Source of the DNA: Kiritimatiellia bacterium
Lineage (GTDB): Bacteria > Verrucomicrobiota > Kiritimatiellia > RFP12 > DVOR01
Length of the DNA stretch: 49,469 nt
Assembly (NCBI GenBank): GCA_017558005.1
Contig: JAFYWN010000017.1
Location: 1-49,469, forward strand
Reading direction: 5' to 3'
Below are positions 1 to 7,887 of the stretch, piece by piece. The first letter of the stretch is position 1. The number at the start of each line of letters is the position of its first letter. Made by a program: the position numbers and the translations under genes. The notes under the pieces were generated by a model, which saw nothing but the letters and a program-made list of their open reading frames with translations, was not told where the DNA came from and ran no database searches.

Positions 1-87
1 CTAACATCAAAAGCAGTCGAAAATCTCCAAGAGAAACTCGTTAACTATCCAAGACCTACACAACTCAAACAGAAGGTGGCAGCATGA
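1..87 (+). CDS. C-terminal tail of a truncated gene, function unknown
   Basis: The first frame of the window is open from base 1 to a TGA at 85-87 and gives 28 residues, ending QLKQKVAA. The composition (Lys, Gln, Glu, Leu rich) is protein-like, and the A-rich bases differ from the GC-rich non-coding stretch that follows. It is most likely the end of a plus-strand gene that starts before the window. No domain can be named from this little sequence, and a chance open frame cannot be excluded. Confidence 0.4.
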   Translation, partial: LTSKAVENLQEKLVNYPRPTQLKQKVAA

Positions 88-213
88 AGATTTTTAACCT
101 TTTTCCAATATCCCCCCGCGATTTAACTTGCATTCCAGTTGACATCGCCTCACCCCTTTTGCACCTTTGCGTTTAAAACATCTGGCAGTCTTGCGACGAA
201 TCCGTTGGGAAAT

Positions 214-303
214 GTGAACATGAGGGCGTTTGTTACGCGCGCTTGGAGTGCAAATGGAAAACGTGAACATGAGGGCGTTCACTACGTGCGCTTGGAGTGC
301 GAA
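214..303. repeat. Two direct repeats of about 41 bp
   Basis: Bases 214-254 and 263-303 are near-identical. Both begin GTGAACATGAGGGCGTT and both contain GCGCTTGGAGTGC, with a few substitutions in the middle (TTGTTACGCGC against TCACTACGTGC). The period is 49 bp. The differences fall in one short block and the ends are conserved, which is more like a repeated functional or mobile unit than simple slippage. No coding role is visible. Confidence 0.75.
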
Positions 304-363
304 GTTTGGGCTCGAGGCTTCGGCCGCCCCCACTCCCCTGTGAGAGCGCAGCTTATCGTAGCC

Positions 364-420
364 CCTGCCCATCGCGGCAGGACTGAGTCCTGCACGCTAC
401 GCATCCTGACGGATGCTTTT
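364..420 (+). terminator. Overlapping hairpins followed by a terminator-like stem and T run
   Basis: CCTGCC (364-369) can pair with GGCAGG (376-381). GCAGGAC (377-383) can instead pair with GTCCTGC (387-393). The two stems share bases 377-381, so they exclude each other. Immediately downstream GCATCC (401-406) pairs with GGATGC (411-416) around a TGAC loop and runs into TTTT (417-420), an intrinsic-terminator shape. It may end transcription of the gene that closes at base 87, though it lies over 300 bases away, or it may be part of the repeat family of this region. Confidence 0.4.
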
Positions 421-882
421 ACTGGTGCTCACGAGGAGAAAAGAGAGGAAGCACCGAGGAGAGGCGGAGACCGAAGGAGGCTTCTCAGGGGGGCGGTGGG
501 ACTGTAGGAGTGTGGTCTTCTTGAGGGCCATGCCTTCGCGGAGCGATGGCCGCAGAACCTTTGTGGGCTTAACTGTTCACGGCCGTCTGGAAGGTAAGCA
601 TGAAAGTCGCCTGCAGTCTTCACCAGCCGAGGGTTTAACTGTCACAAAGGCAGAGACAGACCGCCGAGGAGAGGCGGGAGGCCGCGCCTTCATCAAGGGG
701 CGCATTCGGGGGTGTTCCCCGTGCCTGCGGCAGGGGCGCATTTGCGGGGGCGTGCCCTCGTTGTTTGGTGTATCCCGAGTACAGCGGCCCGCCGAGGAGA
801 GGGCTACGAGGTGATATCGTTGTCCTTTCTAAAACTTTTGAGAAGTGTAAAAGCCCGAAAGATGAAATTAAGCGGATATCGT

Positions 883-912
883 TTAGACTTTTTGTCAAAC
901 TTATGCTAAATT
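883..912 (+). promoter_or_regulatory. Probable extended -10 promoter of the VWA gene
   Basis: TGC (904-906) stands directly before the -10-like hexamer TAAATT (907-912). A weak -35 (TTAGAC, 883-888) lies 18 bases upstream. The predicted start leaves a leader of roughly 18 bases that holds the ribosome-binding site GGGGGTAAGAG before the ATG at 938. The hexamer matches the consensus at only four of six positions, so the TGn element carries most of the support. Confidence 0.35.
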
Positions 913-937
913 TATACCAACCGATTGGGGGTAAGAG

Positions 938-1810
938 ATGAATTCTTTATTCAAATTCATAACCGTACTTGGAATCACGTTTGTTGCGATGCTCACGATG
1001 GCGATGGACGAGGCGGAGCATCAGCGCATCCAATCTGAAAAGTATGGTATTCAATTCTATGGCATTCAAATCCCTGAAGAAGGGGCGCGTGTCGTATTAA
1101 TTTTGGATACGTCTGGATCAATGTCATGCTCCGTCAGAAGTGCAGATGGAAAGCCCAAGCGACGTTGGGACATTCTAATTGAAGAGGTTGAGCAGATGCT
1201 CAAGTCAATGGCAGAACAGTCGGCGAAAACGGGTGCACCTTTTGCGCTTGGCGTTATCTTTGAGGGGACATCCGGCGGTGACCCTACCCCCTTCTATACC
1301 ATTGAAGCTTCGCGCTACAATACGCTCCCTCTCCCGCAACTAATTAAACGGCTAAATGCGATTGCCCCCTCTGGTAGCGCCACATTTGACGAGGTCTTTT
1401 CCAACAAACTTTGGCCCTATGTCGCTAAGCATGGCGCCACGCATGCAATTTTCTTAGGTGACGACGACATCCAATACATGGCAGATGCGGTCATTCAATC
1501 CGTCAAAAAGTGGTATCAAACAACCTCCCAAGGAAGTGCTGCCAAATTCTCTTTTGGCAAAAAGAATTTTAAGGGGCCCTTATCAGCTCTGAAGAACAAG
1601 TGGGCTGCAGCGCCTTGGTCAAGGGCAATGCCAACCGCCCCCCGTACGCAGAAGTCGGGGCTTAAATTCTCCAACAAATCTGCGAAGCAAAAATTTCCCC
1701 CTCGTCCACAAGACGTTACCTTCCATTGCATCGCCATCAATGTTGATTCTGAAACACTCAAGACAATCGCAAAACTGGGTGGTGGTGAATATACACTCAA
1801 CGAAGATTGA
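938..1810 (+). CDS. Secreted von Willebrand factor A domain protein
   Basis: The 290-residue product starts with an N-terminal hydrophobic segment (residues about 4-22), so it is probably exported. A VWA domain begins near residue 48 with VVLILDTSGSMS, the MIDAS metal-binding DxSxS motif. Later strands of the fold include THAIFLGDDDIQ and FHCIAINVDSETL, and the protein ends at the last helix of the fold (LKTIAKLGGGEY). Between the last two strands there is an unusual Lys/Ser-rich insertion of some 60 residues (roughly 190-255). VWA domains bind protein ligands through a metal ion; no partner gene lies beside it. It is a single-gene unit with its own promoter and terminator (1874-1919). The ATG follows a good ribosome-binding site. 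Confidence 0.75.
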   Translation: MNSLFKFITVLGITFVAMLTMAMDEAEHQRIQSEKYGIQFYGIQIPEEGARVVLILDTSGSMSCSVRSADGKPKRRWDILIEEVEQMLKSMAEQSAKTGAPFALGVIFEGTSGGDPTPFYTIEASRYNTLPLPQLIKRLNAIAPSGSATFDEVFSNKLWPYVAKHGATHAIFLGDDDIQYMADAVIQSVKKWYQTTSQGSAAKFSFGKKNFKGPLSALKNKWAAAPWSRAMPTAPRTQKSGLKFSNKSAKQKFPPRPQDVTFHCIAINVDSETLKTIAKLGGGEYTLNED

Positions 1811-1873
1811 GTTCGCGATCTCCCGCGACTCAGTAATAACACCCCCTTAATCTCTCCTAACTCCGTCTCTCCA

Positions 1874-1919
1874 AAGCGAAACTCGGCTTACCAAGTTTCG
1901 CTTGATTTTTATTTCTTTT
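1874..1919 (+). terminator. Intrinsic terminator after the VWA gene
   Basis: AAGCGAAACT (1874-1883) pairs perfectly with AGTTTCGCTT (1894-1903) around a 10-base loop, followed by a T-rich run from 1904 to 1918. It lies 63 bases after the stop codon. A smaller imperfect hairpin, GAGTTCGCG with CGCGACTC, sits right at the stop (1809-1831). Confidence 0.85.
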
Positions 1920-2190
1920 GGGAAATCGTCAACCTTTTGAGAGATCACCCAATTAACCCTATTCGCCCCATCCACTTGAACGCTCACCCATTTTTCAATT
2001 GATTTCACATGAACGAGCCTCCCCTAAAAAGTGCCCTATTGATACAAGGCGGACAAGATTAGTTCCAAAAGGGTTAAAGAACTCAAGTCACAACAATGCG
2101 TGTGGTAATCCATCTTGCATGACTTTCCATAAAAAGTACCCTCCTTTGGAAATCTCTCTTTAAACGAGGCGTTTCCTACCAATAAAAATA
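1920..2190. other. Intergenic stretch without a recognisable feature
   Basis: Between the terminator and the promoter of the glycosidase gene there are about 270 AT-rich bases. I see no ribosome-binding site with a plausible frame, no tRNA-like fold, and no clear repeat. It may hold regulatory sites for the downstream gene, but none can be pointed to. Confidence 0.5.
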
Positions 2191-2199
2191 TGATATACT
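2191..2199 (+). promoter_or_regulatory. Extended -10 promoter of the GH31 gene
   Basis: TGA (2191-2193) precedes TATACT (2194-2199), giving the TGn extended -10 form. No good -35 is found 16-18 bases upstream, which is usual for extended -10 promoters. The leader of about 37 bases carries the ribosome-binding site GAGAGGAAA before the ATG at 2243. Confidence 0.6.
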
Positions 2200-2242
2200 G
2201 TATTCAATTGATTTAACCATACCATAACAGAGAGGAAATCGG

Positions 2243-5200
2243 ATGAAACATTCCCTGTTTGCGTTGGCATTGCTCACCGCAGCGAGTGCTTTTGTTGTTG
2301 TACCAGAAACACAGGCCGCGCCCACTACGTCAAACGAAGCGATTCTTAAACCCGTCGGGATTACACCTGGCAAGGTAATTAAGATGGTTCCGCAGAGTGG
2401 CGTTTCCAAGAGTTTTGACTTTGTCACAGAGAACGGTATCACGTTGCGTTTGCAATTCTATCGTCCTAACGTTTTTCGTGTCTTAGCGGCACCGCAAGTC
2501 TTTGAACCCTATCGTGACCGCCGTGGTAATCCTGTTAAGAACAAAGATGGTAGCACGAAAACCTTTGTGTCCGCCAATTACACGGACCCGCTGAACAATC
2601 CTGCAAAGGCACAGATCTTACTGCCGGAAGCAATTGAAGACTTAAGCCGTGTCACCTTCCGTGAAGACGTCGCAGCGGGCACCTACACCTTTACGACGCC
2701 CAAAATTGTCGTTACCATTAACAAGGCCGACTCTCGTTTAACCGTGACCGACGTCTTGGGTAAAGTCATTCTCGAAGAAGCTGAACCGCTCCAATTGACC
2801 GAAACGGCCACGACGCAGACGCTGAAGACCAATCCTGATGAATTCTTCTTCGGCGGCGGCCAACAAAATGGTTACTTTAGCCACAAGGGTCGTTCGATTG
2901 ACATCATCGCTGATGGCAATTGGGACGAAGGTGGTCACCCGAACCCTGCACCGTGGTACATGACCAACACAGGTTATGGTGTGTTGCGTCATACCTTCTC
3001 GGTGGGTCGTTACAACTTTGAAGACCCCTCTGTGGTGAAGACCGTGCATCGCGAAAATCGCTTTGACGCCTTCTACTTCATTGGTGGTGATTTTAAGGGT
3101 ACGCTTGACCTCTACACCGAATTCACGGGCCGCCCAAACTTCATCCCGATGTGGGGCTTGGAACTCGGCGACGCAGATGCTTACATGACGCGCGACCCCG
3201 ATACGCGTGACCCTGTCCAGAATGAAGATGGCACCTACAAGGAAGTCACGCATGAAGATGCGATGAAGGTGGCGCTCAACTATCGCAAAAACGACATGCC
3301 GGGCGGCTGGATGCTCGTCAATGACGGCTATGGTTGCAATCACATGCAGTTGGGCTATACGGCTGACACGCTTCGTGCACTCGGCTTCCGCACAGGTCTC
3401 TGGACGGAAGGTGCATTGGATTTGATCAATTGGGAAGTTGGCACGGCTGGCTCTCGCGTTCAGAAGATTGACGTGGCATGGTGTGGCCCTGCCTATCAGC
3501 ACGGTTTGGAATGCAACCGCTCCGCAGCAGAAGGCATTGAAAAGAACTCTGACGCGCGTGCGTTCGTTTGGACCTGTCAAGGATGGGCTGGCACGCAGCG
3601 TTACGGCATCTGCTGGACGGGCGACCAGTATGGCAGTTGGGACTTGATCCGTTACCACATCCCGACGCTCAGCTGCTCCTCCATGAGCGGCCAGGCCTAT
3701 GCCACCACCGACGTGGACGGCATCTTCGGTGGCAGCCCGGAAACCTACTTGCGCGACCTCCAGTGGAAGTGCTGGACGACCGCCATCTACGTAATGAATG
3801 GTTGGAGCCATGTCAACAAGAGCCCGTGGAGCTACGAAGAGCCCTACAAGTCGCTCAACCGCAAGGCGCTTCTCCAGAAGATGCGCATGACGCCCTTCTT
3901 CTATGCTTACATGCGTAATGCGTGGGACTGCGGTGAACCCATTGTGCGTCCGCTCATCTGGAACTACCCGGAAGACCGCAAGACGTGGACGGATGAAACG
4001 CAGTACGAATTTATGGTCGGTAAGGAAATCCTTGTCGCACCGGTCTACAACTCGATGAAGTTGAACAAGGGCTGGAAGAAGGACATCTACTTGCCCGAAG
4101 GCACCTGGATTGACTTCAATGATGGCCGTCGTACGGTGGGCCCGACCACCCTCGCCGCCTATCCGATTACCTTGGAAAAACTCCCTGTCTTCGTTAAGGC
4201 TGGTAGCATCATTCCGATGTATCCTGAAATGTTGAGCATGGGCGAAAAGGCTCCGGATCCGTTGACCTTCGCCGTCTATCCTCAGGGTTATGCCTCCTTC
4301 AACGTCTATGAAGACGATGGTGAAACCCGTGCCTACCAGCAGGGTGAATACTCCACCCAGCTCGTGGAATGTTTCGCACCCGACACCGAAGGCACGGATG
4401 ACATCCGTGTAGTCGTGAACCCCGCCAAGGGCGATTTCGATGGCATGCTTCAGCAGCGCATCTATGAATTTGAGATTCATATGCGCACCAAGCCGATCAA
4501 TGTCTTCTTGAACAAGGAAGAAGTGCTCGGCGTGAACGATCCTGTCATTTACAAGAATGCGCGTCAGGCATGGTACTATGATGCGAACGACCGCTATGGC
4601 GTCTTGCGCGTCAAGCTCCATCGTCAGTCGGTTCGCAAGGCCGCAGAACTTTTGGTTCAGGTCAATCCTGCCTTGGCAGCAACCATTACGCCGACCGAGC
4701 CCTATCCTGTGCCAGAAATCACCAACGAATTGGATAAGGAAGACTTCGTGGTCACCTCCAGCTCTTGGGCCAACAACAACCTTGCAAAGAATGCCTTTGA
4801 TGGCACCGAAGACACCATGTGGCACACCTACTGGGGTGACGATGGTCAGCGCCCGGTCAACTATCCGCACACGATTGATGTGGATATGAGTGGCCTCTAC
4901 GCAGTTAATGCGGTCTCCTACTTGCCGCGTGCAAACCTCGGCAATGGCGTTGTGAAGGACTACGAAATCTGGGTGGCACGCTTCCCTAACCACTACACCA
5001 AGGTGGCAGAAGGCGCATTCGCTCCCTTCACGAAGGTGGAAGCGCGTACGATCTCCTTTGACACCACGTGGGCTCGTTATGTCCGCCTCGTCTTCAAGTC
5101 CTCGCAGAACGGTGCAAACTATGCCTCCGCGGCAGAAATTGACATCCTCCAGGACACCAAGGCAACCCCCTTGCCGGACGAAGAACGTGCAATCGGCGAT

Positions 5201-5554
5201 GAACGCCTTGAAATTGATGGTCAGTTCTACGCCAACTGCCGCAAGAATACCGTTGGTACCGAATGGACGATGGATCTTGACGGCACCTGGGAAAAGGTTC
5301 TCGGCCACGCAGGTATGGAAACGGGCAACAGCAATGAAGGCACGGTCACCTTCCGTATCTTTGCCGATGGCAAGCAAATCTTTGAACGCCTCGGCATGAA
5401 GCCCCAGGATGTCAAGCAGTTGATTAACGTAGACATTCCTGCTGGTGCAAAGCAATTGCGCTTCGTGCTCAGCAAGCAGTCGGAAGATTGCAATGACACC
5501 GCTACGGGTGTTTGGACTAACCTCCGCGTCTTCCGCGCAGGTTCGGGCAAGTAA
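2243..5554 (+). CDS. Secreted GH31-family glycoside hydrolase with F5/8C (CBM32) and NPCBM modules
   Basis: The 1103-residue protein has a clear signal peptide with probable cleavage after residues ETQA (about 26). An N-terminal beta domain is followed by the GH31 barrel (about 290-640). The expected catalytic aspartates are D410 in KIDVAWCGPAY (nucleophile) and D461 in CWTGDQYGSWD (acid/base). After C-terminal beta sandwiches come an F5/8 type C (CBM32-like) module (about 830-975) and an NPCBM-like module (about 985-1100), both usually binding galactose-type sugars. GH31 retaining enzymes remove alpha-linked glucose, xylose, galactose or GalNAc. The two added modules favour a host-glycan target, perhaps alpha-GalNAc, but substrate cannot be read from the sequence. 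The gene stands alone between a promoter and a terminator. Confidence 0.9.
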   Translation: MKHSLFALALLTAASAFVVVPETQAAPTTSNEAILKPVGITPGKVIKMVPQSGVSKSFDFVTENGITLRLQFYRPNVFRVLAAPQVFEPYRDRRGNPVKNKDGSTKTFVSANYTDPLNNPAKAQILLPEAIEDLSRVTFREDVAAGTYTFTTPKIVVTINKADSRLTVTDVLGKVILEEAEPLQLTETATTQTLKTNPDEFFFGGGQQNGYFSHKGRSIDIIADGNWDEGGHPNPAPWYMTNTGYGVLRHTFSVGRYNFEDPSVVKTVHRENRFDAFYFIGGDFKGTLDLYTEFTGRPNFIPMWGLELGDADAYMTRDPDTRDPVQNEDGTYKEVTHEDAMKVALNYRKNDMPGGWMLVNDGYGCNHMQLGYTADTLRALGFRTGLWTEGALDLINWEVGTAGSRVQKIDVAWCGPAYQHGLECNRSAAEGIEKNSDARAFVWTCQGWAGTQRYGICWTGDQYGSWDLIRYHIPTLSCSSMSGQAYATTDVDGIFGGSPETYLRDLQWKCWTTAIYVMNGWSHVNKSPWSYEEPYKSLNRKALLQKMRMTPFFYAYMRNAWDCGEPIVRPLIWNYPEDRKTWTDETQYEFMVGKEILVAPVYNSMKLNKGWKKDIYLPEGTWIDFNDGRRTVGPTTLAAYPITLEKLPVFVKAGSIIPMYPEMLSMGEKAPDPLTFAVYPQGYASFNVYEDDGETRAYQQGEYSTQLVECFAPDTEGTDDIRVVVNPAKGDFDGMLQQRIYEFEIHMRTKPINVFLNKEEVLGVNDPVIYKNARQAWYYDANDRYGVLRVKLHRQSVRKAAELLVQVNPALAATITPTEPYPVPEITNELDKEDFVVTSSSWANNNLAKNAFDGTEDTMWHTYWGDDGQRPVNYPHTIDVDMSGLYAVNAVSYLPRANLGNGVVKDYEIWVARFPNHYTKVAEGAFAPFTKVEARTISFDTTWARYVRLVFKSSQNGANYASAAEIDILQDTKATPLPDEERAIGDERLEIDGQFYANCRKNTVGTEWTMDLDGTWEKVLGHAGMETGNSNEGTVTFRIFADGKQIFERLGMKPQDVKQLINVDIPAGAKQLRFVLSKQSEDCNDTATGVWTNLRVFRAGSGK

Positions 5555-5577
5555 GCAACCTTGCGACCTCCCTCTCA

Positions 5578-5608
5578 ACGGGCGCATCACACGATGCGCC
5601 CGTTCTTT
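5578..5608 (+). terminator. Intrinsic terminator after the GH31 gene
   Basis: ACGGGCGCATC (5578-5588) pairs perfectly with GATGCGCCCGT (5593-5603) around the loop ACAC, followed by TCTTTAT. The 11-bp GC-rich stem 24 bases after the stop codon makes this a strong terminator. Confidence 0.9.
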
Positions 5609-5744
5609 ATATCCCCTCCTCCCCACCTCCCATGTTCAATGCCCCACGCTACAACTATTTTTAGACGCATCAAAAAAAACACCTACACACTCCATTTTTA
5701 ACTAGGAATTTCACCTCTGCTTCACGCGTACGCGTAAAGTAATT

Positions 5745-5753
5745 TGATACAAT
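5745..5753 (+). promoter_or_regulatory. Extended -10 promoter, start of the antiporter operon, probably leaderless
   Basis: TGA (5745-5747) precedes TACAAT (5748-5753). Only seven bases separate the hexamer from the ATG at 5761, so transcription should begin at or next to the start codon. There is no Shine-Dalgarno sequence in that gap. No convincing -35 is visible. Confidence 0.6.
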
Positions 5754-5760
5754 ATGTGGT

Positions 5761-7887
5761 ATGAAAAAAGGATTTTTGCTTTCCCTTCTGCTTCTCGCCG
5801 CGGGTACACTTTTCGCAGGTCAAGCACATATCAACATGACCCATCGCATGATGGAGCTCGCCATGCAGGTCGGCGCAATCATTTTTGCCGCACGCATGGG
5901 CAATCTCCTCTTTAGTAAACTTCACCTACCAAGTGTTTTAGGTGAACTGACCGCAGGTATCATTATCGGCCCCTTTGCACTCGGTAGAGTTTGGGACTCA
6001 TGGATCTTTCAATCCTTTGCCAATTCACCTGTCGGGGTCTCTCCCGAACTCTACGGGCTGTGCACAGTCGCCTCCATCGTACTACTCTTCTTAGTGGGTG
6101 CAGAAACAGACTTGCGCATGTTTATGCGTTATTCTGCAGTGGGCTCTCTCGTCGGCATTGGCGGGGTGTTAGTCTCCTACATCACCGGTGCGGCGGTGGG
6201 CGTCTATGTCATCGGGCTTGAATGGACAGACCCCACGTCAATTCTCATGGGTGTGATGAGCACCGCCACCTCAGTTTCCATCACGGCGCGCATTCTCTCT
6301 GAACGTCGGAAGTTAGACTCACAGGAAGGTGTTACCATTCTTGCGGGCGCCGTCATCGACGACGTGCTCGGCATTATCATGCTCGCCATCGGCATGGGCA
6401 TGATTGCGGCCAAACAATCTGGCGGGAGCGTCTCGTGGGCACACATCAGTGGCATTGCGATTCGGAGCTTTGGAGTTTGGTTGGGGGCGACCGCCTTTGG
6501 CATTTTCATCTCACATACGCTGGCACGTTTACTCAAGCCCTGCGGCTCCCATGGTGAAGTGGCAGTCCTTACCCTCGGCCTCGCATTAATGGTGGGCGGG
6601 CTCTTTGAACAAGTCCATCTTGCCATGATTATCGGTGCCTATGTCACCGGGCTCTCCTTCTCGCGCACCGAGATGGGAATCATGATTCAAGAAAAACTGC
6701 ATGGTCTCTATCAATTCCTCGTCCCCATCTTCTTTGTTGTCATGGGTATGATGGTGGACGTGACCGAATTCATGAATCCGTCGGTCCTCATTGCAGGGGT
6801 AATCTACACCGTCATCGCAATTTTGGCAAAAATTATCGGATGCGGCCTCCCAACCTTACTCTTTGGGTTTACCCCAATGGGCGCGCTACGCGTTGGGTTA
6901 GGCATGGTTCCTCGTGGAGAGGTGGCATTAATCATTGCAGGTATTGCGGCGGCGAATGGCCACAACGAAGTTCTGGGCGTGGCCATCCTAATGACCCTGC
7001 TCACCACCTTAATCTCTCCACCGTTGTTAGTTTTAGCATTTAACAACAAAATCCGTGGCCATCGTAAGGAAGAAGACCAAGATGCCGCCCCAACCGCGGT
7101 CTATCACTTCCCCAACCATGCGGTGACCAACAACATGATGGCACGTATCATTCACACGCTTTCCAACGAAGGTTTCTTTACGCACCAAATTGATCCTGCT
7201 GCGGGTCTTTACCAGGCACGCCGCTCGGATATGGTGTTAACCATTGTATCTGCCGAAGACACCATCTCATTCTCTGCGAAAGCCGATGCAATTCCCTTTG
7301 TCCGCGTGGTGATGAAGGAAACCATTGCAGAATTTGAAGACGTCTTAGAAGCTTTGAGAAAGCCGATTACCGAAGACTCCCACATCGCCTTAAACGATAC
7401 TACAACGGAAGCAAAAACGCGCACGCAGTTGGCCGTCTTGAATCGTCACGTCCGCGATGATGCAATTATCTATCGCCTTAAAGCCACTCAGCGTGATGAA
7501 ATTATTCGTGAGATGTTGCAACACCTACATACGATTGGGTGTCTCAAAGATCCAGAACGCGCGGTCTCTGAAGTGCTCCATCGTGAACAAATTATGCCGA
7601 CAGGCGTTGGAAGTGGCGTCGCCTGTCCTCACACGCGCACCTCCGCAGTTGACAACCTTGTCTGCGCAATCGGTATTACGACTGAACCCGTTGACTTCTC
7701 TGACGATGAGGAAGGGAAAAACTGCAGAATTATCATTCTAACGCTTACGCCTGACGCACCTGGCAGTCCGTACATGACCTTTATCACCGCCATTTTGACG
7801 GCACTCCGTTCGGAACGCAGACGTATCGCTATCCTAAATGCCCAGAACGCAGCGGACATTAAAAAAGCGTTGCTCACACAACAATGA
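5761..7887 (+). CDS. Na+(K+)/H+ antiporter (CPA2 type) fused to a PTS EIIA type-2 domain
   Basis: The 708-residue protein begins with a hydrophobic segment and then shows the many membrane helices of a Kef/NapA-type monovalent cation:proton antiporter (about 30-430; conserved stretches LPSVLGELTAGIIIGP and GAVIDDVLGIIML). After a soluble linker, a PTS EIIA type-2 (PtsN/FruA-like) domain fills about 570-705. It holds GVGSGVACPHTR, with H624 at the usual phosphorylated histidine. The fusion suggests ion exchange gated by the phosphorylation state of the PTS; this is inferred. It is the first gene of a four-gene operon and overlaps the next by ATGA. The ATG follows a -10 element by seven bases with no ribosome-binding site. 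Confidence 0.88.
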   Translation: MKKGFLLSLLLLAAGTLFAGQAHINMTHRMMELAMQVGAIIFAARMGNLLFSKLHLPSVLGELTAGIIIGPFALGRVWDSWIFQSFANSPVGVSPELYGLCTVASIVLLFLVGAETDLRMFMRYSAVGSLVGIGGVLVSYITGAAVGVYVIGLEWTDPTSILMGVMSTATSVSITARILSERRKLDSQEGVTILAGAVIDDVLGIIMLAIGMGMIAAKQSGGSVSWAHISGIAIRSFGVWLGATAFGIFISHTLARLLKPCGSHGEVAVLTLGLALMVGGLFEQVHLAMIIGAYVTGLSFSRTEMGIMIQEKLHGLYQFLVPIFFVVMGMMVDVTEFMNPSVLIAGVIYTVIAILAKIIGCGLPTLLFGFTPMGALRVGLGMVPRGEVALIIAGIAAANGHNEVLGVAILMTLLTTLISPPLLVLAFNNKIRGHRKEEDQDAAPTAVYHFPNHAVTNNMMARIIHTLSNEGFFTHQIDPAAGLYQARRSDMVLTIVSAEDTISFSAKADAIPFVRVVMKETIAEFEDVLEALRKPITEDSHIALNDTTTEAKTRTQLAVLNRHVRDDAIIYRLKATQRDEIIREMLQHLHTIGCLKDPERAVSEVLHREQIMPTGVGSGVACPHTRTSAVDNLVCAIGITTEPVDFSDDEEGKNCRIIILTLTPDAPGSPYMTFITAILTALRSERRRIAILNAQNAADIKKALLTQQ

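Larger units (their letters stand above)
88..882. other. Long non-coding GC-rich stretch with repeats and hairpins
   Basis: No frame here looks like a protein: the open frames lack ribosome-binding sites, are Arg/Gly rich and overlap one another. The stretch carries direct repeats (214-303), a run of competing hairpins (364-420), and a short motif CCGAGGAGAGG three times (454-464, 664-674, 793-803). TTAACTGT also occurs twice, near 570 and 635. GTGCCTGCGG at 721-730 recurs at 39741-39750 and, inverted as GCGCCTGCGG, at 49141-49150. The texture resembles the region 48978-49150 and suggests a family of interspersed palindromic intergenic elements. Confidence 0.55.

Noticed and set aside
214..303. 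A CRISPR array
   Set aside because: Only two repeat units with an 8-base gap, imperfect repeats, and no cas genes nearby.
94..372. Open frames on both strands of the left non-coding region (also 139-507, 413-814, 635-898)
   Set aside because: They overlap one another, lack ribosome-binding sites, are Arg/Gly/Ser rich and run through the direct repeats and hairpins, as expected from GC-rich non-coding DNA.
2738..5626. A 962-codon frame on the minus strand opposite the GH31 gene
   Set aside because: It mirrors the codon bias of the GH31 gene, has no ribosome-binding site and no recognisable domain, while the plus strand carries a complete signal peptide, catalytic residues and modules.
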